From: Carposina sasakii
Taxonomy: Eukaryota > Arthropoda > Insecta > Lepidoptera > Carposinidae
Direction of reading: 5' to 3'
Assembly (NCBI GenBank): GCA_014607495.2
Contig: CP053165.1
Span: 6,380,906-6,444,905, forward strand
Length of the DNA stretch: 64,000 bases
Translations under genes and position numbers: made by a program
In this document: positions 33,946 to 47,200 of the stretch, piece by piece
Numbering within the stretch: the first letter of the stretch is position 1
Layout: every line of letters begins with the position of its first letter
The notes under the pieces: generated by a model
Databases searched by the model: none
What the model saw: only the letters and a program-made list of their open reading frames with translations
Told to the model about the DNA's origin: nothing

Positions 33946-34480
33946 TGGTGCGTTCTGCGCGGTCGTTGACTCTACGATTTATTTATTTTGTCAATCCAGC
34001 GATTAATACAGCCAGAACTAAAACTTTGGAGTATAAGTCGGGAAAAGTACATATTTATTAATTTTACGTAAATGAAGTTCGCGCAGAGTTTAGCCCAAGT
34101 ACTGTGAATTTCCGTATAGACGCAAAAAAGTGATTTGAGACGTTTCGAAACAAAGGACTGTTTTGTACATTTTCGCAACAATTGCGAAATTGTGTTCAAA
34201 AAATATCGGCTTTCAATGTGGAGGGCGTGTAAAAAATTCGCGCTCTCGACCAACTAGTTCGGACAGAGTCTGTGGTCACCGAACTAAAAACAAAAACGCA
34301 ACGACTTTATTTATTTTACAAACTGTATTTGCTAAGATTTCCTTAAAATTCTCGTTGAAGATTCAATAAAATTATAGTGAGTTCGTTGACCTAAAAACTT
34401 TCGTGCTTCAGTGATTAAGTTTGCAGATATTCAAACAGGAAAAGCACGAAACCCAGGAATAAAAGTGCAGATTTATTAAA
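33912..34480 (+). other. putative 5' UTR of Tis11 with three short uORFs
   Basis: If transcription starts near 33912 and this segment is unspliced, the leader is about 570 nt. It contains ATG-started short frames at 33937-33969 (10 codons), 34072-34107 (11 codons) and 34216-34257 (13 codons), all closed before the main ATG. Such uORFs can damp translation of the main frame. The transcript start is not proven. Confidence 0.4.
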
Positions 34481-34540
34481 ATGTCTACTGCCATAATGCA
34501 TCAGTCTGCCCTGTATGACTTTGGTGATCTGTTTTTGAAG
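34481..34540 (+). CDS. Tis11: Tis11/ZFP36-family mRNA-decay factor, coding exon 1
   Basis: The exon encodes MSTAIMHQSALYDFGDLFLK and ends at a GTATGT donor in phase 0. The LYDFGDL stretch resembles the short conserved N-terminus of Tis11/ZFP36 proteins (compare the TIFDLSEVLCK-type start of vertebrate ZFP36L1). A tiny first exon before one large zinc-finger exon is the usual gene plan of this family. The ATG is preceded by AAA, a good insect start context, and there is an in-frame continuation into exon 2 (LFLK|NQSR). The short length kept it out of ordinary ORF searches. The remaining uncertainty is whether alternative first exons also exist. Confidence 0.88.
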
Positions 34541-35080
34541 GTATGTATAAATTGTTATCATTTTTTACCACTTTATTTCCTACCACCCCCTACAAACGTT
34601 AGTCATGTTTGCATGTAGATTCTGGCGGTTTATTATTATTTTGCAGATCCTGAACATAAAAAATAGGTCCTCTTTTTAAAATCAAAATATCCACAGCCAT
34701 AAACTATGCTTAAGTTAGATTCAGTTAACCTTTTGTAGTTAATAGGAGTTTTGTAGTCTGTAAACAGACACGTATATGACCTACGTATACTGTAGGTAGG
34801 TACATATTTAAGCTAGGCAGTCTGTAGAACCTATCTGTTGTGTGTGAGTAGATATTTTTATCTACCTATTTAGCTACTCATCTTAATTCCCTAGTAGGTG
34901 TAAGAGGTAAACTTAAAGTTTTAAGATTATTAACTTCACAATCCATGATCCATCCACCGTGTACCTACCTACAACTTCTTAAAACAAAATAAATAAAGTG
35001 TCATGATTGACTGAAGTACCTAGTATATGCTGGGGTAGATACCAACCTAGGTCTCACATACAACCTACCTACATTTATGT

Positions 35081-35165
35081 CGTCGTCGTCGTCAGCCTAT
35101 CGCAGTTCACGCCACATGGCTCGATCTCCCGTTTTTGCCATCCAGTCACTACCAGCCGCTTATTT
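35081..35165 (-). repeat. family R2 tail repeat, diverged fragment
   Basis: A CGTCGTCGTCGTC run is followed by AGCCTATCGCAGTTCACGCC, a diverged inverted copy of the GGCGTG..TGGGCTGCAATAGGCTGATGATGA ending. Confidence 0.45.
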
Positions 35166-35532
35166 GCCTAAGGGACTTAAACTACCTAAGTAGGTACATA
35201 GATATGGTGTAAGTTTGTCTTTATAGTATGTAGGTGCTTATAATTTAATTAGGTACATTTAAAAGATAACATGTCGATTACTAGCGTATTTTGAACAAAT
35301 AAACTTGCTTAACATCAGGCACAATGGCGGTCAAATGTTTGCCTAGCTAATTGTAAAAAAAAATCATTCATAATATCATGGTACCTACATCAGGAAAATT
35401 AGGTTAACTCTTGATTTTGTTTGAAGTTGGTGAATTGCTTAAGTGTAAAAAATATTAGTTAACTTCTATTTGGATATAACTGATTCAGTCTTATCCATCT
35501 AACTAGTGATTTATTTTTATTATATCTTTTAG

Positions 35533-35663
35533 TCACTACTAACCGAACTTGTACATCTCAACTATACCCTCAAAATTGGTCAGAAGTGGCACCATGTGGT
35601 TCTATCGGCCCTTGGTGCTCTGCCTACCCCGTAAGGAAAAAAGGTGTGATTATATGTATGTAT
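35533..35663 (+). repeat. dispersed SINE/LINE-tail-like repeat, copy 2
   Basis: Near-identical to 5900-6030, from CACTACTAACCGAACTTG to the ATGTATGTA tail. It lies inside Tis11 intron 1 in the sense orientation. Confidence 0.65.
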
Positions 35664-36592
35664 ATCTTTTAGGGCTTTCACAGTTGCAAAATTACAAAAC
35701 TAATAAGTAGTTAGTAGTTGATATTATTTCCTAAAATAAATGAAAATATTATTAAAAAGTCATAATGGCAATGTCATTACCCTGGCTCATACCTAAATAG
35801 GTTAGTTAGTAGCAAAATTTAAGTATTATGAATATGTTATAACTACCTACCTACCTACTTTTACCAACATAATCTTGGTAGGTGATTTTTATAATTTTTT
35901 GGTCTTAGTTATTCTAAATTATAATTGAGTAGATTTTTAGTGTTTATGTTTATTAATAAATTCTCATTTCCCTGGCTTGTGTCACTAACTAATTTAATAG
36001 GAATATTTTATTAGTTCTGCACGCTAAATTTTGCATTTATTATATTAAAATTTTATGAGCAGTCTCTTAATAAACTATTCCAAAATTTGTTTCCTTTTAG
36101 ATAATTTACAGAATCCCCAGAATCTCTGTCATAGATAATATATCCTCCATATGGCTCGGGTTTAGGGAACTTTGGTAGGTAGGTAAAGTAGACATACTAA
36201 ACTACACTCTAAATTTTGCATAATGTAGTGATGAATATACATAGTGACTGGGGCCATGATTGAAAAGAATTACTTGAAATAAATGACATGATTATTTATT
36301 TTTCCTCAAAACATGGTTGGTACAATAAAATTTTACATTTACTTATTTGGGACTTACCAGGGACATGTTTGGCTTAAAATGTGCCATGCAAATATTTTAT
36401 TTATTTACATGCAAAAACCTCTGTTACAAAACATATGGTAAATACTATATTAGTATTTTAAAAAAATCCGCCAGTTCTGTTACTCCTGCGCAAGAAGAAC
36501 GGCAAAGAAACTTGACAGGATTTTTATATTTACTGTACATTACAGTGTCCTTGTGACTTTATTATTTATGTACCTAATACAAAGTAACAAAA

Positions 36593-36825
36593 TCCTACTA
36601 ATATTATAAACGCGAAAGTTTGTGAGAATGTATGTAAGGATGTTTGTTGCTCTTTCACGCAAAAACGACTGAATGGATTTTGATGAAATTTCACAAAGAA
36701 ATATAGCTTTAATACCAGAGTAACACATAGGCTACCTTTTATCCCAGGAAAGTATATTTATCCTGGATAATTTCGACATTTTATTTTTTGCATGCCACGC
36801 GGACGTAGTCGCGGGCGGCCACTAC
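36593..36825 (+). mobile_element. Helitron-like element (233 bp)
   Basis: Preceded by A, it starts TCCTACTAATATTATAAACG. It ends with the hairpin GCGGACGTAGTCGCGGGCGGCC and ACTAC, followed by T. It is the same subfamily as 8672-8901, with a C in place of the final G of CTAG. It is inserted in the Tis11 intron. Confidence 0.8.
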
Positions 36826-39800
36826 TTAGTTACTTTTTGATACATATTGTAATAAAAATATTTTTATCAATTATTTTATAATAAAAATACATCAGGCCCG
36901 CGCAGTAATAATTATTACAACAAAAACAATTTTAAAGTAACATTTATGGCCAAATTATTCGTAAGTATTCAAATAAATAATGTTATGCAGCTAGGTAAGC
37001 TAACTAGTGAAGTATATAAACAAGTTATAAGTTGTTATAATGTACAATCCTTCTCGAATCTCAGCAGAGGGGTTGGACAGACAAGTGGTGTTTCATCCTT
37101 GTGAGTAGTCAATTTTTTACTCTAAGAATATACATCGCGATCACAATAAAGATCATAATCGCCTAATCTGTCTCTCGAACCCCATATGTGGTAGTAGTGA
37201 AACCAGTTCTATTGCCTCACACGTATAGTTAAAAGTCGTGTGTCTTTTTTAAGTTACCCATCTACCTGTTTTTTTCGTGTACGGCAGACACTTGTTGCAG
37301 GGTTGTTCTGCCTTGGGCTTCTCATTGGAACTAACGCTTAAGAGGGTTAGGTTAGAGTGACTAGTGGAATTTTAATCAGATAGGATTCTGTTGACAAAGA
37401 TGAACCGTTTTTTTTTATCATAAATATAATTTTACTTTTTTAAATGTAGATCTATGTGTTGGATTGTTTGGTTTTTCCTTATTCAGTAATATTAATAAAT
37501 ATGATTATTGTAACAATGTTTTTATAAATCTTCAGCTAAAAGCTATGTTTAAATTTGGATCAAAATTTGGTACCTAGTTCCCCGCTATGCCACGAACATA
37601 CAATAATGACTTAAAATTAATCCACGTAACCAAGACTTAACTTACTAGTTGAAAAAATACACTTTCGGTATTAAAGTTTTCAGTTCTGCGTCATACCATA
37701 GACATTTTCAAAGAAATATATTGTAAGAAATCTATTATTATTTGCCTTCCTAATAATAGTAATGCCCATTTGGCAATATGAAATTGCGTCGTAATCGGTG
37801 ACATTGAAACTCGGTTCAACCGCTAACAGTGGGAACTTTGAAAGGTGCATCGTTTTTTTTCCTTATTTTGGATAGAGGGCAAAAAATACCATTTAACCGT
37901 TGAACACGTGAATACACCTACACTACAACCTTCTACCTGCCATCTATTTACACGTCCAACCACTTTCTATTATATCGAAATATTTTTTGTGCCACTTTGC
38001 CTGGAGATAAAGAATCTTTTGTCCTGATTCCCTTTGTCCTGAAAATGATGGCAAATCTGCTTGGAGATGGTTGTCTGTAATGGCTATCCCCTTCCGAGTT
38101 AAATAGAATTTTACTGTGCAGCCTGTCTGTACTACAAAAAAAATATATATTATTTCCGTGCAATGTGTAAATTTGGGTTAAGTAAAATCTTTGTTATACA
38201 CATGTTTTATTGTATTTACCATGAACGTATAAAGAACAATGGACGTAATGCTGTCAATGCACAGATTGAAGCACCGAAATGGCGTATAGCGTCGCGTTGC
38301 GCATGTAGTGCGTATTTTCTAGTAGGCGTCGAGCTTACTATGTTTTGTATGTGTGGGTGGATAACGCGTCATTATACATCCCTACTGCATAGAATGGAAT
38401 ATCGTTACCGAGCTTACTATGAATGCCTCACTCTGTGTATTGACAACACTCTGTCCGTTATTCTTTATACGTTCAGGGTATTTACAATAAATTTCCTAAT
38501 ATTGTGTATAATGAAGAACAATATTGTGTTTTAAAACATGGTGAAACGTTGAGATGAGAATAAATATTGGATTTTTAGGATTTATTAAAGCATACACTTT
38601 CAGGCGCACCTACTTAAACAAAATCTACTTGCTTACTTGTTAAGTGTTCAATTAGGTACATCGCTTGCGAATCAGTCAGTCTCGCCATAGAGGAATAAGA
38701 TTATCTTTTATTCCTCTATGGTCTCGCTCGGCACTTCAACACACGCTTATCGTGACTCTGGTATCGTTCACTGTAATACCTAACATTTATATTTGTTCAA
38801 ATATTTACGTTGGTTTACAACAATGATTATTTTACCTAATTATTTAAAAAAATAATTTGTCATCTATTTCGCCAGCTATTAGGTAGTCGGCCATTAAGCC
38901 GTGCAATCACACGGAGCGACGAACCGAATCGAGACGATAACGAGTCCAACACTGCTATGAGACTTTATTTTTCAGAAAAACATTACATTTAATTATTTTT
39001 TCAGTTGTAAAAATGGGGATTTTAATTTGATTTTTGCCCAAACCGATTTTATTAAAATTAATTTTACGGGATCCCCTTTACTTCTTTCTGTACATTGGAG
39101 GAACCTTCTACTCACGTAAAGTAGCGTACCCAATGAAAATGAGTCAAAATCTGTAAAACAATGGCGAAGCATTTGCACGCGACGCGATTAATTCTCCACG
39201 TGTGCTGATAAAGCCATTGTAAACAGTTTCCTGGCATCCAAAATACCGTTCGCTTCTAGCTTCGAAATGATTCGCTGTACAACACTTGTCTATGTGTAAC
39301 CGTAGCCTCTGCTAAAACAACTTTTCAGTTTCTTAATAAAGGGTATCTAATACTTTATGGTACTGGCTAGCTAGTAAATGTTAGGTATAAATGAATAGGT
39401 TCAATTTAATTGAAGTTGAACTTTCAGCTACTTACCTAACTTTAACGTTTTTTGTTTTCTTGATAAAGGTAAATAATATCGAAGTCTGGTCATGTTGTTG
39501 CGCTTATCTGTTTCGTGTGAAAATAAATACTAAATGTATATTCAAAAATATTTTAACATTGATAATATTATTTTTTTTGTGAAATAATCCGCATTCTCCA
39601 CATTTATGAATACCTACTAACTACTCACATCCATCAAATGCAATTAATTTTCCATAGTTTGCTTCCGGATTATTGATCCTTCCTTATAGTTTAGTTGTGC
39701 TTAGAGATTGTTTTGAAAGATTGTCCTTTTACGGGACGGTTAAAGTAACTTTATCTATGTTTTAAATTTGTACAGAATTTCGACTACCAAGTATCAAGAG

Positions 39801-42800
39801 CGAGTGCCACAATTATTAGCTTATACCATATTTTTCTGAATTGTTAAGAGTAGAAACCAAACATAATAACATAGATTTAGTTTATTAGTTGGAATAATCA
39901 CTCCCATTGTGTCTTAAAATCCAAACGTTGCAGAAATCCTATAATAAGTTCAACGATAAACAATAAATGGCAACCGTGGGAGTCCAGTAATGCTAAGGTA
40001 GCATTCATCGTACACAATATGTAATTTTAGAGTATTTCCTCTCATACGCCATTGGCGAAATACGATTCCCTGAGCGACACCGACCGAACTGAACCTGAGC
40101 CGACATTCAACCACCTAGATAAGTGGAAAATTTCCAACCACTGGTATGTCTACCTGCTATAGTTATCATATTCATCCACTGTTAACATTCATAGTTGTTA
40201 CATAATGAAACGGAACGTATCTCCATGGAAAATGTTTCTATAAACGTAGCTCCATTGCAACCGGTCGTCGTTGTTTGATTAACACATCATCATATCGAGT
40301 TGTTTGAACTCGCGTCGGTAAACTTCTCTATAAAGACAGAGCCGAATGCGAGACCCTAATATTTGTAGTACCGGAAAATCTTATTGGTTTGATTCTGTCC
40401 AAGTCTTGTAGCGTTATCATTAGGTTTAATACTCGTGTTGATTGGCCGGCGCGTGAGGCTAGAGGGCAAGCTGCAAGTTGCGTAGGCCAGGTCCAACGGC
40501 CGAGCGCTTGTAAGCACCACCGCACTATTTTTAGCACACTCCTTTCTCCGCGACCAGAGTCCGGACGTGAGTCAACCCTTTGTTCCCTCAGCGCAATGGC
40601 CTCGGTTAGTAAACGCATCGGGTCTCATGTTTCTGATGTATAATAATCATCTTAAAAGTCTTCAAGGCGTCGCGGTTACCAAACACGCGTGAATTTTGTT
40701 AGGTTTTTAATATGTGGTTCGCCTTGACGTTGATTGCCCAATGTAGAGATGCCATTATGCGTCGATGTTAATATAAACACTAGACACTAATTTGAGGCAA
40801 AGTTGGAGGTTTCACAGCATGGCCCTGTCGCAAAGATGTTGCGTCAAGTTGCGACATTCGCCTTGCTTTACTGCCTACGTTAAATCTGTTTAGTTACCCA
40901 TAAATATAACGCAGTGTAAGATTCAAGTTGTAAATGCTCAGGTTATTTAATTTACGGGTTGCTTTAGGATATTAATAAAGTTAAATACAACTAACCAGCA
41001 ATATTAACAATATTTTTATAACTACCAACACTAATTTATATTATGTGTGTGTTTGGCTCTTATTGTGGCTGTTTTATTTTTCATTTTTGTGTACGGAAAC
41101 CATTTACGACTTAAAATACTTTGTTTATTCTATACGAATACTTTATTAATTTTAAAAAGAAGTAGATTTATTAACTTGTCTACATTTTACTAAATTGTTT
41201 GTTATAATAAAATAAGGATTCGGAAGTTCTAACGAAGGTCAACTCTAGTACAACCGAAAAATAAAGTAGCACTTTACTTCTTAATATATACGTAAAATAT
41301 TTTTTCTCTAAAAAAGACAGTTACTATTTATCTTAATTTTAATCTTTGAACCTGTTCTATTATTTTGTATTAGGAGACCGGTGCCAGGGGAATGACGTCC
41401 AGGGAAATGATTTCTAGGGTATTGTCTTTCTCTAGCAAAAATAAATTCTAAAATCCAGTTTCAGTTTAGTAGAAAATTAGGCCTGAAATAAGACTTTCAA
41501 ATTAGGATTAGATAAAAACATTCCCTAGTTTCAAATCCTGTACCCAATTTGACCCTCTTAAAGTATTTTCATTTGTTGGACAGCATAATTTCAAAATCTA
41601 CACAATTCGTTCAGCTTTTATCCTCACGTAAGTACATAACTGAAATTGTCGACGTTTTTCAAGATGGCCGTTCCGTTAGTACTCGTAACAAAGCATCTAG
41701 ATTCGCGGCGATGTTAATTGTTTTGGCAGAAGGTTCATTGCCGGTTGATTTGTCATGAGTGGGACTTATCGTCACTTGCCGATAGCCCGCCCACAGACGA
41801 CAGCCTACATGCGAGATAGAGTTTTATGATGCTTCTCGGAATCCGCCAAGTCTACGGATTGCATTTGATGTCCTCTCCGCTTGCGTTGTTCGAATTTTCA
41901 ATTGACAATCTTGTAGTTAAATTTTATTTTGTATAGTCAGAACACCGATAGGTATATTGTAGACCTATGTATGTGTTTCAATATTCTATCTAGCCTTTTG
42001 TGATACAATTCGTATCGGATCTAATAATAATAATGCCCCCATATTGATGACCTCTTGCACCTTATATCTCAGATGTTAGATTACCTACTTTATAAATTCT
42101 TCATTAACACACCACACAAGGAGTCGTCTCTTCAATTTATTTCAACGCACAATACCCAGAGCAGGTATTACACTGCAGTGCACTGGTGATAAAAGATATC
42201 GAAGATTTTAAGCACTTGGGCCTCAATCTGCCAATTGATAATGAGGTTGTGCTACTTTAAACCTGGCGTGTATGTATATCTCTCGACACGGATAACGAAG
42301 GCTCGACTGCAGTTCTGGCACATATTCTACGTTGCGTCACAGCGCAGTAGGATCGAGTTCAGCTTGTAACACTTTTGCTTTTACCATTGCCTTACCGCGG
42401 CAATCTCTCATCTGCACCGCCGATTCGCGCTTGACATAACTGGCCATAGACCATCAGCATTATGCAACCAAAACAACGTTTGGTATTCCGTGCGGGTCCA
42501 AAAGAGGGTCAGCGACTGATCTAGTCTAGATAATTTATATGTTTTTATAATGAGGTGTGGTATGTGCTCTAGTTATATTTACGTTTGTTAATGTGGATTA
42601 CAAAAAAGTTTAAAAGAAATTTACTTACTACTTACCCAATTCATTGTTAAAGTTCTGTCTGTCGAATAAAAAATATGTAGGCAATAAAAAGAGGATTTAT
42701 GTACTCCACGTGCTCTTGCCCTAACAAAAAATTAGTTTACAATTTTGACGTTTTGTCAAATCATTTCATAACAATCAAGTTCGGACTCGGTTTTCGTTTC

Positions 42801-44035
42801 GCAATAACATTAAAAATAACCTATAAAGTGTCCATTTTAGGCGAGACACAGATCTCGATCGGAATGGAGATCACAGAGACACAGATCGAGGTGAGTGTGC
42901 TCGATTCTTTGTAAACAAACAAAAAGTGTAAGTTGACGTTAAGTCGCGGTTACATCACGAGCGGAGCGGAATCGCGGCCGCTGGGATGTGTTACAGCACT
43001 GCACCGAGAGCGACATTCTCTGCAGCGGAATACTTTTTACTTTCTTTTTGGATTTCGTAATGACACGGCTGATCGGAGAGGAGCTGATCGGACGCCTTGT
43101 TGGCGCCTTTTTGCTGTCAAAAGTCAATTAACGACCCAATTAAAAAGGATTCTTTCGCCCTTTTTTAAAACAAGATTTTTAGTTTTTATGACAAACCTAA
43201 TTGATGTAAGACACACATGTGAAGGTACCTAGCATATGTAGTACATCACTAATTTGCGGTTAGGGGAGTCGAATAGTGTGATTAAAACTTGAAGTAATCG
43301 GCACCGTTTAGTTGCCTAGAAACATTATAGGAAAATAATACCACAATATATTAAAAAAAAAGTGTATTCTATATTGTGGCGCATTAAAGATGGGGCGCGG
43401 CGCAAGTTCAAGTTATATCATATTATGTCCATTACTCCTTAACTGTCCTATATCCACATGTCATTGTGTGAAATACGATATCTATATATACCTAGTTATG
43501 TTATTTATTTAGGATAGTAAATTGATGTTCAACTTGTTCAAGTTGATGGTGAAGTTCTTACCATCTCTCATCCAAGTGCTCTCAAGGGAAAAGTTACCAC
43601 TAATAATACGGACGTCAGTATCAGATCAGTGATGATCGTGTACATGAGGCAACCCTAGCCGTCACACGTTGCGCATGTCTCGCGCGATTGCAGTTTGCAA
43701 AGTGCATTGCACAAACTGCAGTTGCTATACATTGCGATTATAATCCGCGCGTGCGGCGATATCTTATGCGCTCGTGATCCAGGAAGCGAACTTTCGAACT
43801 CTTTCACTTCTTAACGACAGCTCATTGTTGTATAATCCAAAGGTTATCTCGCATTTTAATTTTACTTTTTTGATGCAGTTTTGCTCAAATTCTTTGATAA
43901 ACTTCTGGCATTTTACAATCTATTGCTCTTTAGAATACAAATTGTTGAAATACCTATAAAAAACGCTCATAATATGGGCCAAATACGTGTCGGCCCACGC
44001 ATTGTAGAGTTCCGTAGTTTGGACTATCACTAAAC
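36826..44035. other. intronic DNA without recognised genes or elements
   Basis: About 7 kb with no gene recognised. A 14-bp perfect inverted repeat (CCATAGAGGAATAA, 38685-38698 and 38708-38721) forms a hairpin. A CpG-richer pocket with frames on both strands lies at about 40380-40650. A 123-codon frame at 38163-38534 and the frames at 40.3-40.6 kb show no recognisable domain. Confidence 0.45.
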
Positions 44036-44043
44036 GTCTAACC

Positions 44044-44216
44044 CAGGGGTCCCCAAACTTTTTCTCATAGAGCCCTTTCAAAAGTTAACTGGTTCTGGTG
44101 GACCCCTGTAGGCCTACACCACATACGAATTCATTGTAAACCAACATTTTTTCACGTCAACGTAGACCCCATCGAGTCTACTGTGGACTCCTGGGCGTAC
44201 ACTTTGGGAACCACTG
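44044..44216. mobile_element. hAT-like MITE with perfect 8-bp target duplication
   Basis: GTCTAACC occurs at 44036-44043 and again at 44217-44224. The termini are CAGGGGTCCCCAAACT and, inverted, CAGTGGTTCCCAAAGT. The element is 173 bp and non-coding. The intact duplication marks a well-preserved insertion within the intron. Confidence 0.88.
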
Positions 44217-44224
44217 GTCTAACC

Positions 44225-47200
44225 TAATCATCGGTATCAAAGGACACATTGAGTTCTGCCATAGATCATTGCTCAATAAACCCAATTCTCCCGTCCGATA
44301 GGTATTTTGGTAATGAGTTCGCATATGTAAATGTATTGTTATTTATAAAATAGGTAATTGGGTTATTAAGTTGCTTCGCTGACGCACTATTGTAATTTGA
44401 ATACGAATTAAATTAACAGCTGGTGGGTATAAAGTGGACTGTTTTAAAGCATTAAAATGCTCAGCAATTGGGCGGCTATCGGTCGACCTCGCTAGTATCG
44501 GATGTGTGATACATACAACTATCATTGTATTGTAATATAACGAACTATACTATAAATTATGCATCCGGGTGCCACTCTGTCCTCACTTTAGTCTCATTTG
44601 TAGTCATTTAAATGTCTGATTTACATATAAATCGACAACGTCACCCGAATTTTTTGTTGTGCCGTGTTGCGTTTGTGTGAAAAAACTACCTTTATTAACA
44701 AACCAAACACAATTTTAATTTATTAAGCAACAAATAAAATTAAAGCCTTTAGGTCTAACTACTGAATCATAAAAAGGGGCATGTGTGTGCATATAGCAAA
44801 ACAGGTAATGTTTGCTTAGAGGAATTACATATTTATAATATTGTGATACATGTTATTATTTATGCTTAAGCGATTACATCTTAATTACTATAACTATACA
44901 TTTATTCTAACCTACTGGGCTAAACGTTATGGTTAATTTCTTGCGGTTGCAATTTACATCAAAGTAGTTTGTCAAGCTTCCAATGGCAGTGCTAGGCTAG
45001 TAAAGTTCTAATCATATCTTTTAATCACTAAATTGTACCTATGATCTATCTATTCTATGTCACGTATGTAACATACGATGTAACAATTTGAAACGCAATG
45101 TGTTTGTCCTCACCTCACCAGGGGCCCTAGACAAAGTAACATTATTGCTCTATCGAATCAATAGATGTTTCTTTACCGACACGTTTCCTTCAATAGGACG
45201 CCTTCATTTTCAACACGCGGCGTCCATTCCGTGACGATTTGCAACCGCTATTGATGGGAGCATTGCGATATCGAATGTCGATGCCAACTGAGATTACATG
45301 GTCTAAGCACCCTGTACCACCCACGACCAACCGCGGACGTTTCGTCGCATATTACCCACCTATTACAATCAAAATGGATGTGGTATTATGGCACGTAAAC
45401 AAATGAAAATAAACAAAGAAAGTTATCTCACATGGTGTGGCCTGAGGTTTAGCACCACCATGCATTTATGAAAGCCAGAAATGAATTGACTGATGACACC
45501 CAGTTTCACTAAGTCATTTAACATTAGGTCATAAACCATTGCTCATTTATTATTATCAGATGGAATTTTTTAATAATCCAACAATTTAATCACCGATGAA
45601 ATTATAAATTGATGGCCAGTATCATTACTCGTTGAATTAACTACCTACTGTTAGCCGGTCTAGGTGTGACAAACATGCATCTTCCGTTCGTATTTTTTTA
45701 AATCAAAATAATCATTTGATACTATGTATTATCAATATTATCGCACACATCCATTGATAATTCTTTAGTTTACATTTCGCCAATTGGATCACGTACCGTA
45801 GTTTATAGTAGGCCGTCTATAGATAGTGTGTCAATAAAGAAAGGAAAGTGGCGCGACCGGCCGCCCGGTAGGTCAGTGTCGGCGTCTTACGTAATATCTG
45901 TGGTGTTACACTGGGCACCCATCGTGCCCATTTTGGCAGCTGGGTTTTTTTGCCACCATTCGTCATCACATCACCACTGTAATTAGTTCCCACGTTGCTC
46001 AAACAAATTGCTAGTTGACTTTGTCTGCCGAGGGCAAGGAGCAAAGGTGAATTTTCTCTCGATGCGGAAGAAAAGAGCCTAGTACTGTAGAGGTAGGGAG
46101 GCGACATGCGTAGGCTCGACTTCGTCACCGCTGGTGCCGTTGAACCTCACAAGGTCTCTTCTTACTTCCTGGTCGCCACCCAAAACGACTAAGCTCAGTG
46201 TACATGTGCGCAAATATTTAGTGTCGAGATAATGTAGTTTTAAGGTTATGATGGCAGAATGGCGCGCTTTTTACATTTGTTGATTCAATTTGTGTTCTTC
46301 ATCTATTAATCCATTTGTGTGACATAAGTTAACACTGTTAGCAATAACTTAAATCGATGGTTTTCACGTAAACCGTTTCAGAACATTACCAATATTTGCC
46401 AATAATACATGAAGTAAGGTAAACGACACACTTTTTATATCATTGACCAACACATTTCATCACAGCTCATTAGTGGTTGGTTACGATACAAATGTTACGA
46501 TAATATACCGCACTAGCTTTATAATAATCATGACTTAATCGTTTAATCAGACGGTGTACAAAAACTGTATCTACTATTTTTTGCGTATCTAGTTGTTTTT
46601 CAAAGGATATTTTGTTACTAGGCTTGTTGTTTTTACAGGCGTTTAATATAATGTGACCATTTCTTTTATAAAAACATTTGGCTATAAAAGCAATGTTTAC
46701 GTAAATGAGCTGCAGAACTTGTTTTGTTTTAAAATCGCATTGGACGATATTATTGCTAATATAGTAGCACATGTTTATTTTTTATAGTATGCAAGATAGG
46801 TAATCTAGTACTACTTAGCTGAATACCTGCCTGTGTGTAGGTAGTCCACATGTTTTTACGAAGAAGTATGTAAATAAACTCCGCATTAGTTTTTCGCCCG
46901 TAATAATAATAATAAAAAGTGAACAATTTACAAAGTCCATAAAAATATATGTTTTTTACGTTTGATGAGATATTCGCAGGCTGTAACCATAAACAAATGT
47001 ATCGTTTAAGTACATCGGACGTTTTAATTAATGGTTATTGCACTTCTAGTATAATTAAAACAGGTGGTTCCCTATGCGTAGTAACTTGCTATCGAATCGG
47101 TGCGCCCGGGCACCAGCGGAACGCGCCTCTGCGCAAGCGCAAGGGTCCGTGAAATGCAACCAGAGTGATGCGCATCAGATACCCGACGACCATAGCCGGC

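Noticed and set aside
34163..34369. 68-codon + frame just upstream of the Tis11 ATG
   Set aside because: It starts at TTG rather than ATG and lies in the probable leader. There is no coding evidence.
38163..38534. 123-codon + frame
   Set aside because: No domain, poor codon bias and intronic location; treated as chance.
39440..39470. Possible ratchet point (T-rich tract followed by AAAGGTAAAT)
   Set aside because: The acceptor would be AAG without a continuous pyrimidine tract, and the donor is weak.
45817..46128. 103-codon minus-strand frame in the intron
   Set aside because: No recognisable motif or splice context; treated as chance.
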